Of a stretch of DNA of 64,000 nt, positions 46,846 to 59,700 are shown piece by piece; positions within the stretch are counted from its first letter, which is position 1, and the number at the start of each line of letters is the position of its first letter. The position numbers were made by a program, and so were the translations under genes. The notes under the pieces were generated by a model. The model had not been told where the DNA came from, did no database searches, and worked only from the letters and a program-made list of their open reading frames with translations. This DNA comes from Perognathus longimembris pacificus (lineage: Eukaryota > Chordata > Mammalia > Rodentia > Heteromyidae). The DNA lies in contig NC_063174.1 in assembly GCF_023159225.1 (NCBI RefSeq), positions 26,681,983 to 26,745,982 of the forward strand, in the 5' to 3' direction.

Positions 46846-47042
46846 ACAGTCTTGGGGCTTGAACTCAGGGTCTGGGCATTGTCATTAAGGTTTTCACTCA
46901 AAACTAGAGCTCTACCACTTTGATTCACAGCGCCCCTTGTGGTTTTCTGTGGGTCCTGTCCAGGCTGGCTTTGAGCCACAATCCTCTGATCTCAGCCTTC
47001 TGAGTAGCAAGGATTACAGGTGTGAGCCACCAGTGCTTGGCA
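46846..47042 (-). mobile_element. Composite B1-like/tRNA-like SINE
   Basis: 'ggggcttgaactcagggtct', 'agagctctaccactttgatt', then 'ctcagccttctgagtagcaa' and 'ggtgtgagccaccagtgctt'. A (TTTA)n tail precedes it. Confidence 0.88.
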
Positions 47043-47239
47043 ATTGAACCTACTTTTAATGAACCTGTTAGTGATTTCTAAAACAAGGGAGATCCTAAGG
47101 ACTTGAGGCTAGGATAACCTTCAAAATGAGGCCATTAACTATCTTAAAATAATCAGGTGGGCACCTAAAGATCCACCCACCAAGTTGTTATTTAATATTC
47201 TTCATGAACTCATCATCCATTCTCATTTTCTTTTTCTTT

Positions 47240-47473
47240 TCTTTTGCCTGTCCTGGGGCTTGAACTCTGGGCCTGGGCACAATTCCTGAGCTTCTTTTGC
47301 TCAAAGAGAGCACTCTACCACTTGAGTCACAGCGCCACTTCCAGCTTTTTAGTTCACTGGAGATAATAAGAGTCTCAGGGAGTTTCCTGCCCAGGCTGGC
47401 TTCGAACCACAATCCTCAGATCTCAGCCTCCTGACCTGCTAGGATTATCGGCGTGAGCCAACTGTGCCCAGCT
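47240..47473 (-). mobile_element. Composite B1-like/tRNA-like SINE
   Basis: 'ggggcttgaactctgggcct', 'cttttgctcaaagagagcac', B1-like half ending 'ttatcggcgtgagccaactg'. Confidence 0.88.
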
Positions 47474-47479
47474 CACTCT

Positions 47480-49926
47480 CATTTTCAGTACAATTAGGAG
47501 AGCTATACTTCTTTCTTAAAACTATGCTGTGTATTCCACATACAAAAGTTTTATAAAAATGGTTTGCAATATTTTATTTTACCTAAGTATTACACTATCT
47601 TATATGGAACTGGTGACTGTTACAAAGGTTTCCCTTATTTAATTGTTGGCAAAAATTGTTACATTTCATTATCTCTACCTAAAATTCTACAATGTACATA
47701 TAACATTTTTTGGTTGATCTCTTCCTGGTTATAAATTTTGTGATGCCTACATATGAAAATACTTTAAAATTCCGATGACAAAGAATAAACATTGTTTCAC
47801 CCAACATTTTTTTTTTCTTAGAGAATTACCTTGTGTTTTGGCTAAATTTGTAACCTTGATTATACAGTCAAGTACATTTCTGCTAAAAAAGAAAAAAGTG
47901 AAAAGACCAATGCTATGAAAAATAAGAAGTATCTTAAAATTTTAAATAAAAGCCAGTTACAAAATTTAGTGTGGATGTCCTTAAAATGTAATAGAGTGAA
48001 ATGAAAAAACAACTGAAGAGAATTTGTTTATTGAGCATTAATGTTAACACTTCTAAATTAGGTATTCACTTACGAATTTCTTTGTCATTGTCCTGTCAAT
48101 GGACATAATGGAAAATATTGCACAAAACTCAAGCATGGAAATAATAATTAACAAAATAAGCAACAAATATATGCTTTACATTTTAAGAATTAATCCAAAC
48201 AAAATAATCTGAAGTGCTTCTCTGGTTTAGAAGTCTTAAAATGTTCTATCTCATGTCTTGAGATTTTTTTTTCTTTTTCTTTTTTTTTTTTTTACAAATT
48301 GACACTGTACAAAGAGTTCAAATGGCCAGTAAAACTACTGCCTTAAGTTGTTGGCTTTAAGTAACAGAGGTATAATTTGAATTCACATCAGAGCTCTCTA
48401 AAATGGCAATAGTACAAGCATATTACTTTTTCTAGTATCCAAAACCTGTTCTGGCTCTCCCTTGGCTGAAGAACAAAAATCTGGAAAGCCTTCTAAAGCT
48501 GCCACAATGTCCTAAAATGCTTTGACAAAAGTTGGCATGGTTCATCTCCCTTGCTTTTGCCTTGATAACACTGGGCTAAACAGAAAATGAATAAAATTCA
48601 TTCAACAGTAATTTAAAATAGTTGGACTTGGAAAGTTTCAGAATCAGGTTCTCAGAGGGAAAGTGGTTTTCCAAATTTAGGCCCAAACCTACATTAAAGA
48701 ACAAATGCTGAAAATAAACTGAAAATTAATTTTTTTCTGGTTTGTAGGGGACTATGAACAACACAATGGAAACTGATACACAACACATAATTTTAAATGC
48801 ATTTTCACAGAGCAAGTTCATAATGTTTATAATGGCTTGTCTAAACTTCTATTAATGTTTATCATGTGTAAGTGATTTATTATATCATCACAGTAAGCCA
48901 ATTCTATTAACCATACCCAAGAAGAAATAACTTTTAAAACACTCTGAAACAAAGAATCTACAGATCTGAGAAGCAATCAGCCTTTGCAAAGAATACGTTA
49001 TCAAATAAATTCCTCTTAAAATAGAAGATTACATGCTTAGCCCTCCCATCTTACTCAAGTTTAGCAAAGATAGAAATTTAAAAGGACCTTATTGTTGCTA
49101 AACATTGTCAACTATTTCTCATATGCACCTTAATTTAGACTATATCTCACTTTTAACTTCCCTTATAATATTAAAAAATGAATAAATACGGTCCTTTAGA
49201 TACAGTTTTCCAACTTTGTGATATATAAAATAAGGTAGTTTCATTAGTTTCTTGCTAGAACTGGCTTAAAATCTATTTACCAAATAAGAAATAGTAAACT
49301 TTAAGTTTTACCCAGAAGGCAGGTATGTTCTGATCCACTTCTAGTGTCTATGTAAAACATCTCATCATTTAAATTTAATTTATAACATTTTTCTTGGATT
49401 ATCACTGTTGTTTCTCAGAAAAACTTCTAACAGTCAACTACAGAAATGATGCTCAACTGCTAAACTTTTGAAAAAAAGCAAAATATTGAAGAAAATTTAA
49501 AATATTTTAATAACTACCAGTGCTGAAGGTCAATAAAAATGATGAATAATCAATGTGGTTTTGTTGTATTTCACCCACTATTAATGCAAACCAAGATGGG
49601 GATACTTCCATATGGCTTATGTGAAAGGACAAGAACCAAAGCACTGGTAAATTTTCATTTCCCTTCTGACACCAACATTTTTTCAAGATTTTTCACCAAC
49701 AGGGACCCATGGTTTTGCCAAATTTGAAATTAATAAATTTAAGTAAAGGGGGGAATATAGCTAGTGTCCAAATTTCAAATAAGACCTCAAGGATTAACTA
49801 TGGCTGCTGTTTTCTTCCAGTCATTTTCTTTCCAATTAAATGTTGGCTGTGTCATAAGGAATCTCCTGTGCTTTCCATCAACGGAGGCTTGATGAAATAA
49901 AATACATTTCCATTGTAAATTGAACC
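47480..49926 (-). other. EXOC5: Probable EXOC5 3' UTR (extent uncertain)
   Basis: This is an AT-rich stretch free of recognisable repeats that directly follows the stop codon in the sense direction. AATAAA hexamers on the minus strand lie at 48881-48876, 48032-48027 and 47578-47573, and any of them could end a transcript. An A-rich run on the minus strand at about 48290-48262 would confuse oligo-dT primed mapping. No other reading frame here looks real. The UTR could be shorter or could continue below the SINEs at 46.8-47.5 kb. Confidence 0.5.
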
Positions 49927-50115
49927 TCAGCTGAAATGTCGAGCAAGGCGAGCAGATCTATAGTCAGCACGAAGTTGTACAAAGGAGTGAAGAATGTTCT
50001 TGTCCAGATTAGCAAGTTGTTCTCCTGAGCAGACTTGCTTTAAATTATCAGGGGCAACTACCAGAAGATTGCAAAGTGCATGCAGAGTATCAAAAAGATG
50101 TAATACCATTGGAAT
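49927..50115 (-). CDS. EXOC5: EXOC5 terminal coding exon, codons 647-708 and stop
   Basis: This exon follows acceptor CGTTTCAG and encodes IPMVLHLFDTLHALCNLL, then VAPDNLKQVCSGEQLANLDK, and ends LRADYRSARLARHFS before TGA at 49929-49927. Length (62 codons) and C-terminus agree with the vertebrate Sec10 protein. The ATG within the second codons of this exon is internal, not a start. The 3' UTR continues directly below 49926 on the same exon. Confidence 0.97.
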   Translation of the reverse strand: MPMVLHLFDTLHALCNLLVVAPDNLKQVCSGEQLANLDKNILHSFVQLRADYRSARLARHFS

Positions 50116-53100
50116 CTGAAACGAGAGAAAGAAACAAAAAACACTGAAACAAAATAATTTCTTATTTTACAAAATTAGTTTGGCAAATGCTTTGTACACA
50201 CTTCTAATTAGGACTTTCTACTGTGGGAGAGGGTAAAAATATTAGAACTTGAAAAGTTAATACTTATCTTCTAAAAAGTTAACACTAAAATATTTCCATA
50301 TTTAAGAATTCTCTATAGTCTTTTGAAAAGATTCATATGTCATTTGTCTCAACAATTAATACTATGATAGACTTACTAGTTATCATTAACCTTTCTTACA
50401 TAATTTAAACTAAGGGAAAAAATTCAGAAGGACATACAATGAAGATTATTTTCCTAATGTATGACCTATACAGAATAGTCATAAATGCTAATAAGGCTAT
50501 TTGAACTATGCAACTAAGATATGATGTTGTGTAAAGTAAAGCAAGAAAAAGTGTTAACACTGAAAACAAGACTGAACAACACTTTTTCAAACAGAATGTG
50601 TTAAACCCATTTCATCTGAATAGCAACAAAAGTATAAAAGGTTTTAATAACCATAGTAGTCTGATTTCTGTTCTTGATCTTACATGCAAGTTTGATTTTT
50701 GTGTATACATACCTTGAAGTCTTTGGCACACTTCCTATATTCAGCAACATCACAAATTGCTAACATGCCACCCATACAACTGTAGGAATATTGTTGAAGA
50801 TGCTCATAAATAAGTCGATGAAAGCGTACTCCAAGTTCCATCAAAACTGTATCTACATTTTTTCCATCCATGGAATTTTTAATCTTCTCAACTTGTTTTC
50901 TTACATAAGCACAGACTTTCACACAGGCCTGTAAAAGTTTTTCTATATTTACTATACAGGTATGTATATCAACTTAGGTAAGGAGAAAGAATAGTATATA
51001 TATTTCTCATTAATCTATACAAATAACGGAAAACATAGGACATCGTAAGATACAGTGACGAAAAGTGAAAATACTAACCAAGCAGAAAATTTTATTAGCA
51101 AGTTGAATAGCTTTACTCACATTTGTGTATTGAATCAAAACATTATTTTCATCTTCTGGCCTAAAATCTGTTTTCTTCTGTTCTGCAGCCAAAATATGCT
51201 TCATCTGTCCAATCATACAATTTAATGTCCTAGAGAATTGAGAACACAATATATCTGATACATGTTTGATACTTTTACTTACATCATTTACTACACTAAA
51301 ATTATTTAATTTTATATCACCATAAAACTTTTGCTATTGGTAAACTTCAGAGTTAAAAAAGGCTTAAATTGGAGGAAAATAGACTTATTTATTTATACAC
51401 GCACACCACACATGTGTACACACAAATACAAACACACATACATATCTCCTCCAAAAAATATGAGGGACAGGTATCAGTGATGAAATGCTGGAAAGTGTTT
51501 CTTCTAAGGGCAAAAACAAGGCAAGGAAGGATGTCCACCTTCACCACTTCAACATAGAACTGAAAATCCTAGCCAAAGCAGTAGGTTAAAAACAAAAATT
51601 TAAAAAGAAGGCATTTAAATTGGTATGGGAAAAGTAAATTTTTCTCTGCAGGTAACATGATTGTATATATAGAAAGCTGTAAAGACTCAAACTCCATCAA
51701 AATGAATTCAGAAAAGTCACAAGACGCAAAATCAACATATAATATACACACCTGTGTTTCTGTATACTAATAATGAACTACTCAAAATAGTCTAATTTCA
51801 TTTATAATCGAATAAAAAATAAAATACTTTAGGAATTAACCCAAAAGGTAAAAAAGACTTGTACACTGAAAACTAGAAAACACAGTTTAAAATTTTTAAA
51901 TAGATAGACATACATTCCACATTCATATATTAGAAGAATTTAATTAAAATATCCATACTGCTCAAAGTAATATACAGATTCAAGGTATTCTCTATCAAAA
52001 TTTCCACAGTGTTTTTCACAGAAATAGAAAAACTGTTTTAAAAATCATACAAAATTTCAATTCTTAAATAGCCAAAGAAATCTTGAGCAATTATGAACCT
52101 GCAAGCCTTACACTTGCAGATATAATTTCAAGATATATTATAGACCTAATTAACAGTATGGTAAGTAATTACAAAAGCATGATACCAGCATAAAAACAGA
52201 CATGTAACCCAATGCAATAGAAGACAGGACCAGAAATCAATTCATGATATTATGATCCATGGATCTTTGACAAGACGCACAAGAATAAGTATCCTTGTTA
52301 AATGGTGCCATGAATACTGCTTGCTCATATATAGAAAATTAAAAGTAGACTTCATATATACAAAAAAACCCTCAAAACAGTTTAAAGGCTTCAGTATTAA
52401 ACTTTAAAATGTAAAGATATTGGAAAATCTTCTTGACATCAGTCCTAACTATGCTTTTTTTAAATATTACTCCAAAAACAAAAATATAGATAAGAGTGCA
52501 GTAAACTAAAAAAGCTTCCGTTCAGCAAAGGAAATAACCAATAGAGTGGGGAAAAACCTGCAAAACAGAAGAAAGTATACGCAAGCCATGTATCTCGGAA
52601 GGGGTGAATAATGTCCACAATATATATAAAGAATTTAAATAACTCATATAGCCAAAAAACAACAGAAATGTAAAAATGGCAAAGAACTTTGACAGATATT
52701 TCTCAACAGGAGACATATAAATGGCCAACAAATATATAAAAAGCTGCTCAATATCACTAGTCAAGGAAATACAAATATTGAAAGTGAAATCAGGATCTAT
52801 CAGGAAAGCTACTATAAAAAAGACAAAAGATGGCAAAGTGTCAGCTAGGATTCAGAGAAAGATGAACTCTTGTACAGCTGTATATAACCAAAATGAAATT
52901 AGTATCTTGTAGAGATAACTGCTCTACTAAAGTTCAGTGTAGGATTATTCACAATAGTCAAGATATGAAAACAAATTATATATCCCATAAAGGATGGAGA
53001 AAGAAAATGTAATATTTGTATTATTGAGCCTTAAAAAGGAAATCCTGTCATCTGATGACATGAGTAAAACCAGAGGACATTAAACTAAATGAAATAAGCT

Positions 53101-53709
53101 AGAGAGAGAAAGATAAATATTATGTGATCTCGATCATATGTGACATGTAAACGGTCAAGCTCATAGGAGTACAGGGTAGAATGTTGCTTAGCAAGGGCAA
53201 AGGAGGGGATGTGTGGAAGAAATAGATATGTTAGTCAAAAAGGGCAAAAGTTCAGTAGTACAGTACAAATCAATTCTGGATATGTAATACACAGCATGGT
53301 AATTATATTTAGTAATACTGTAATTAGTTGAATTTGTTAAGAGATTATTCTTACAAATGGTAATTATGGCCAAGTGCCAGTGGCTCACACTTGTAAACCT
53401 AGCTACTCAGGAGGGTGAGATCTGAGGATTGTGGTCTGAAGCCAGTCCAGGCAGAAAAGTCCCCAAGGCAGAAAAGTCCCCATGAGACTCTTACCTCCAA
53501 TTAACCACTCAAAAACTGGAAGGCGCTGTGGTTCAAGTGGTAGAGTACTAGCCTTGGGAATAAAGAGGCTCAGCGACAGCCCCCAGCCCTGAGTTCAAGC
53601 CCCACAACCAACCAAAAAAACCGAACAAAAATTTAAAAATGGTAATTATGTTTGGAGATGGAAATGCTTATTAATTAGTTTTATGGTGCTAATCATTTCA
53701 CAAAGTATT

Positions 53710-53747
<38 letters not shown>

Positions 53748-56700
53748 GCCAGTCCTGGGACTTGGACTCAGGGCCTGAGCACTGTCCCTGGCTTCTTTTT
53801 GCTCAAGGCTAGCACTCTGCCACTTGAGCCACAGTGCCACTTCTGGCCTTTTTCTATATATGTGGTGCTGAGGAATGGAACCCAGGGCTTCATGTATACG
53901 AGGCAAGCACTTTACCACTAGGCTATATTCCCAGCCCCTTCACAAAATATTTATACATCAAAATATGTTATACACTTAGTATATATACTTTTTGTCAATT
54001 TTATCTTAAAAAATTTCCCAACAAATTTGGAAAACCAAAAACTAAGTGCGAGATTCATTTTGAGAAATTCTTTTAAACATATTCTTCAGTAAAGGAGTTG
54101 AATGATTAAGTTCTATATTATTTTGTTTTTATTCTTCTACTTGATTTTTCTTCCCTCTTATCACACCATGAGGGTAGCTCTCAATAGTAGTGTGAAAATC
54201 AATTAGGAGGTGAATTATAAGTAACTTCTCATTAGTAATACAGTAAAATTTATTTATACTTGCATTAATTAGACTTTATGTTATCTTTTTTTTTTTTTTT
54301 TTTTTTTTTTACCAGTCCTGGGGTTTGAACTCAGGGCCTGAGCACTGTCCCTGGCTTCTTTGTTCAAGGCTAGCACTCTACCACTGGAGCCACAGCGCCA
54401 CTTCCAACTTTTTCTATTTATGTAGTACTGAGGAATCAAACCCAGGGCTTTATGCATGCTAGGACAAGCACTCTACCGCTAAGCAACATTCCCAGCCCTA
54501 TATGTTATCTTTTAAACAGTGTGTTTAAACTTACATTCAAATATGCCTTTTAAAATACAAATAATCAAAATACAACTACAATAAATACAAAGGTAAACCC
54601 AAACCTTAGTAACATGTGCTTTAGACTTAGGAGTTCCAGCTATACTACTGGTTAACTGTGTACTCTTGAGCAAGTTATTTAAAACTTATGTCTCCATTTT
54701 TTCATCTGTAAAATGAAAACTCGCTCCTATCTAATACATGAAATGAGACATACAAAAGTCCCTGCACTGTGCCTGGTACATAGCAAATGCTTGATATTTG
54801 GTAGCTATTATCATCACCACCATTAAAAAAAATGGAGACTCAGTGTTTTATCCTATGAGCAGGCAATTTATCTTCAGTAAACATACAAAAGATTTTCAAC
54901 TTCACCTCAACGGAAGTTACTTTAGAGAATTTGTATACCTACTTAAAACATTTCATATGTAAGTCTGAATATACTAAATTAAAACATAATCCTTTATGTT
55001 ACTATTTTTAAGGAGTTACTTACTTTCTAAGTAGGTAGTATGAAGGAGGGAGGCTTACAAAAACAAGTTTTAACTAAATCTAATTTGAAAGTACATCTAA
55101 AGTACATCTACATACATCTCAGAATAAAAAAATTAAAACACCTTAGGGTTAGATAAAAGTAACGTACTAAAAATGAAATCAATACATAAAAATAACATCA
55201 AATGTTATAGCCAAATAGAGGAATTAAGATTTAGTTTCTTCTAAAAATTATTCTCATGTTGTTCTGATAGTGTTTCTATAATTTTAAAAAATGCAACAGA
55301 AATAACCCAATAACTTGCCTATCAATGCCAGTATCCAATTTCATCTCCATCTGCTCAATTATTTCTTTTTTCTTCTGAAGGCATTCAGATAATTTAGGAG
55401 AGGAGCTATTGTATTTTTAAGGGAAAAAAATCACATTAATTTCAAAAAGTTTTTCATACACATGTTTATAAAAACATAACATACTTTAATTATTTACATT
55501 AACACGATTTATTTGCTCACACTAGAAATTCATTAAAAAGAAAGGAAGAGTAACAGTGATTGATCAATTGACTGATTTTACAGTACTGACAGTTGAACTC
55601 AAGGATTCCTTGAGCTTTGTGTGTGTGTGTGTGTGTTTTGAGATAAGGTCTCAGTAAATTGTTGGAAGAGGAAACATTAAATTTGCTACTCTTTCTGAGA
55701 AGCCATCCTTTAAGAACAAGAATACATGATTTTGAAATTTGGAATCTATTAGTTTCCCTTATAAGTAAATATCTAGTATTATCATAGCACAAAAGTCACA
55801 GGATATCATAAAACCCTTAAGAATTTATTAAAGTATAAGCAATGTTAAAAACTATGTAATTATCTGCTCTATCGCACAACATATGGCATCACTTTAAAAA
55901 ATAAATTAAAAAGAAAATTCCCTTAAGTAGGTATAGTGACACATGCCTTTAAATCTCAGCACGTAGGAGGTGAAACAAGAGTCAAGCCAGCCAGTACTAC
56001 ATAGTGAAGCACTGTCTCAAAACAAAGTAAAATGAAAATACTCAAAGTGTAATTCAGACATTACAAGTTATCTTCACTTTTGGACTACTTTTGGCATGAC
56101 AACATTTATAAATACTGCCCAATTTTATCTTTTGTATAAATATCTTTTCTATAATAGTGTTAAAGAGATGATTCTGTGACATACTTTATTCATTTGTTAT
56201 ACGCTTTTAAAGTTCATATAAATTGATGTAAAGATATGTCAACGCTTAATGCCTCACAAAATCTATTCCCTATCAAGCCCACAAAGATTTTTGTCTTTAT
56301 AGTCTAACAAATAGACTGCACCTGTTGGATCTTTTTTCTGTTGCAGATGCTCTGCTGCTTGGCCCATGCCTCAAGTTCATTTTGCTTGGGCTTATTATAA
56401 GATATGGTCTCATTTTTTACCCAGGACAGTCTAGACTGTGATCCTCCTATGTATTTAACAGAAGTGCACCACCCATGCCTGGCTTTCTCTGCTGAGGAGT
56501 CTTGGTGAATGTTTTTGCCTGGGCTGGCTGGAATTGGAATCCTCCTGATCTCACCCTACTGAGTAGCTGGGGATAATAAGATATAGGCCATAATACCCAG
56601 CTACTGGTTGAGATGGGAGTCTCACTAATATTTTTCCCAGGCCTTGAACTGTAATCCTCTGCTGGTGCCTGGTTGCTGGATCTTTTGTTGTTGGTTCTGG

Positions 56701-59700
56701 GACTTAAGAGTCAGGGCCGGAGTGATATTCCTGAGCTTTTTTGCTCAAGACCATTTTACTTCCAGTTTTCTGATGTTTAGATTTTCCTATCCAGCTGGCT
56801 TTGAATCATGATCTTCAGTTCTCAGCCTCCTGAGTGGCATGCGACTCCAGAGCCGGCTCTGCTGAACTTTTACTAGGCTGGAGGACCTCTTTCACGTAAG
56901 ATTTTAATCTTAGACTATGCTAAGTCTTTTTAAATGTACCAAAATTAACAGCACAATAGAAAAAGAAAACAGTAATGAGAGGAATAGAACAGACTTTTTG
57001 GTGATATTGGTGTCTGAATTTATAGCCTTGAGCTTGCTAGGCCAACATTCTACTTCTTGAAACATATTCCAACCTTTTTGCCTTTGTTGTTGTTGTTCTT
57101 TGGTTTGTCTGTTTGTTTGTGCCAGTCCTGGGGCTATAACTCAGAGCCTGGGCACTGTCCCTGATCCTCTTTTGTGCTCAACACTAACACTCTACCACTT
57201 GAGCCACAGTGCTACTTCCAGCTTTTTCTGTTACATGATACTGAGTAATTGAAACCAGGGCATTCTACCACTAAGCCACATTCCCAACCTGCCTTTTATA
57301 CTTTTTGAGTAGAGTGTTGCTTGTAACTTGGTTCAGACTACACTATTTACACCTATTTATACCTCCCATATGGATAAAAGGACATGCATGTTTTACCTAA
57401 TCCCATCCAGCTATTAAATGAGATGGAATCTCATGTTTATATTGGGTTGGTCTAGAACTTCAAACCTTCCAATTTCAACCTCTCTATAGCTAGGATGATG
57501 TGTATGACACAGAAGCCAGCTACAACTCACCAGATCTCTGCTACCCGAGAAGCTATGATCAGACATGAGCCACTGACACCTGGCTAAAAAGAATAGTTTT
57601 ATTTCCTGTCCTATTTGATATTTTCAAAAATATGATCATTTTTTAATACAAATACTATATACTTACTGAGATATCAATGAAAATATGACATGACTAACCT
57701 TATTAGTGGCATAAGGTGATCATTAAACTGCTTGTCGAAAAGATGAAAAATAGTATTGGCCTGTTGCACAACATCCAAAAAATAAAGATTTGCATTCTTA
57801 GAATCTGAAGAAGGAATTCCTACAATTTGAAGGAATACATAAATGAAAATCAACCTTGAAGAAATTCATCCTGAGTAGAATAGGTGCTATAGATATCACG
57901 TGAATTAAAATATAAAATACTATTTCAATATTCAGCAATGAGTAAGAGGAAAGAGTTTGTTAATATCTCAATAAAATTCATCCAAAGTACTTTGCTGCTC
58001 AAATTTTTACTATTTAAGGTATTATTTAGATAAAACAAAAGACCATCTGTATCTGTAGCTTCTATTATTGATGATGTTCTTGTATCACCTTCCTGTGGTT
58101 GTACCTACACTATCTCTGTAATCTTATCTGAGTATACTGGAAACTGTGTATACTGGTATAGAAGTAGGAAATTGAAAGGGAATACCAAAATTGAGAGACA
58201 CAGGGTAAAAAAAGACAAACAATTACAAAAGCAATACTTGCAAAACTGTTTGGTGTAAGTGAACTGAACACCTCAGGGAGGGAAAGGGAAAGGGGGAGGA
58301 GGAAGGGGGGTATGAGGGACAAGGTAACAAACAGTACAAGAAATGTATCCAATGCCTAACATATGAAACTGTAACCTCTCTGTACATCAGTTTGATAACA
58401 AAAATTTGGAAAAAAAAAAGATAAAACAAAAGATCATCTTGCGTTATGCCTTCTCCTTTCCTTTCCAATTCTTTGGTGCTCAATGATTCACATGCTCCGT
58501 GAATACATCAACAATTTTTCTTATAACAAGTCTTTATCTTTTATTAGGTTTCTATCACAAATATTTTTGTTAGCTTTTCTGTTTCATATCTTTATCTTCT
58601 GTCCTATATATTGATTGTGTCATAGTAATGTACCTCAACTTACACACCTTTCCACACTATCATTCTCTCCTAAAAATATTCAAAATCTCACTATATCAGA
58701 GTAAACTCCCGATATTCAGCATAATAATAAAGCAACTCTACATTCTGACACCAAAAATTGAGTTGACATCTCTAGATTTCAAAGTTCCTTTTTGGAAAGA
58801 ATAACAGACAAACGCTAAGGTTCCTGTAGCACTAGATATTTGCACTTTCACCCAAAATTAAAAGACATGAGACTCAGAAAAATATGCATAACTCATTTTT
58901 TTAATTACTTGTGTGACTTTATTGTGCAATTATAACTTCATTAGGACCAAACACAGATGTTTTTCTTTCTAAGGAAATCTAATTTTAGCTTGCCTTCCTT
59001 TCCTAAAATATCCATAACTAATAAAAACGTATTAGCCTAAAACCTTAGAGTTATATAATGAGTCATTTAAAAAATGGAAAACATGTATTTTTCTACATTA
59101 GACAAAATCAATTGGTAAGAAAATTAAAGACTGACATAAACTTAGTAAAGAAAAAATACAATATTATCATTATTACTGTAAGATACGAAAATTTAAGACA
59201 ATCCTGATGTTTTTAATTACTAAATCATTAGTTTTTAAGGTACATTCAAGTGTCCTGAAAAAGTGACATATGTATAGAGGCTAATAGTAGTAAACATTAG
59301 TAGGGCAGACCCCTCTAAAAGTAAGTTTCTAGCAAAATGAAAAAATATTTTTTTAAATACCTTATTTCAAAATATATACATAAGACATACTTTGATTTGG
59401 CAATTTCACCTCTCTGTGATTTTAGCCAGAGAAAATAAATCATAGTAGGGAATATTTAACCTATATAGTGTTAGCTGAGTAGTACTTATTATTACTAAAT
59501 TTAGTAATTGAAATTATAATTTAGTAATTGCACCTTTTGAAAAGGTTCAAGATCTATAGTAACAGGGTATGGAAGCTATATGTGTTTGACAAAATACTTA
59601 CAAAAGACAAATTTTTCTATTCTAAATGGAAAATTTCAAAAACCCTTTCAAATAGATAACATTGCCACTAAAATGACAAGTCCTTCATATGAAAAGTCCA

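Larger units (their letters stand above)
51475..54012 (+). mobile_element. Old LINE-1 inside an EXOC5 intron, antisense to the gene
   Basis: Begins in ORF2 ('aaggcaaggaaggatgtcca', 'gaaaatcctagccaaagcag') and runs through 'aaaagcttccgttcagcaaa' and 'tttctcaacaggagacatat' to a 3' UTR ('tggtaattatgtttggagat', 'ttttgtcaattttatctt'). Heavily mutated, no intact ORF. Interrupted by two SINEs (53369-53636, 53710-53937). Confidence 0.75.

Noticed and set aside
51010..51249. 79-codon minus-strand frame read as one protein
   Set aside because: It fuses the true EXOC5 exon (51229-51121) with intron on both sides; splice sites define the coding part.
52522..52836. 104-codon minus-strand frame, hydrophobic
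   Set aside because: Antisense shadow of the intronic L1.
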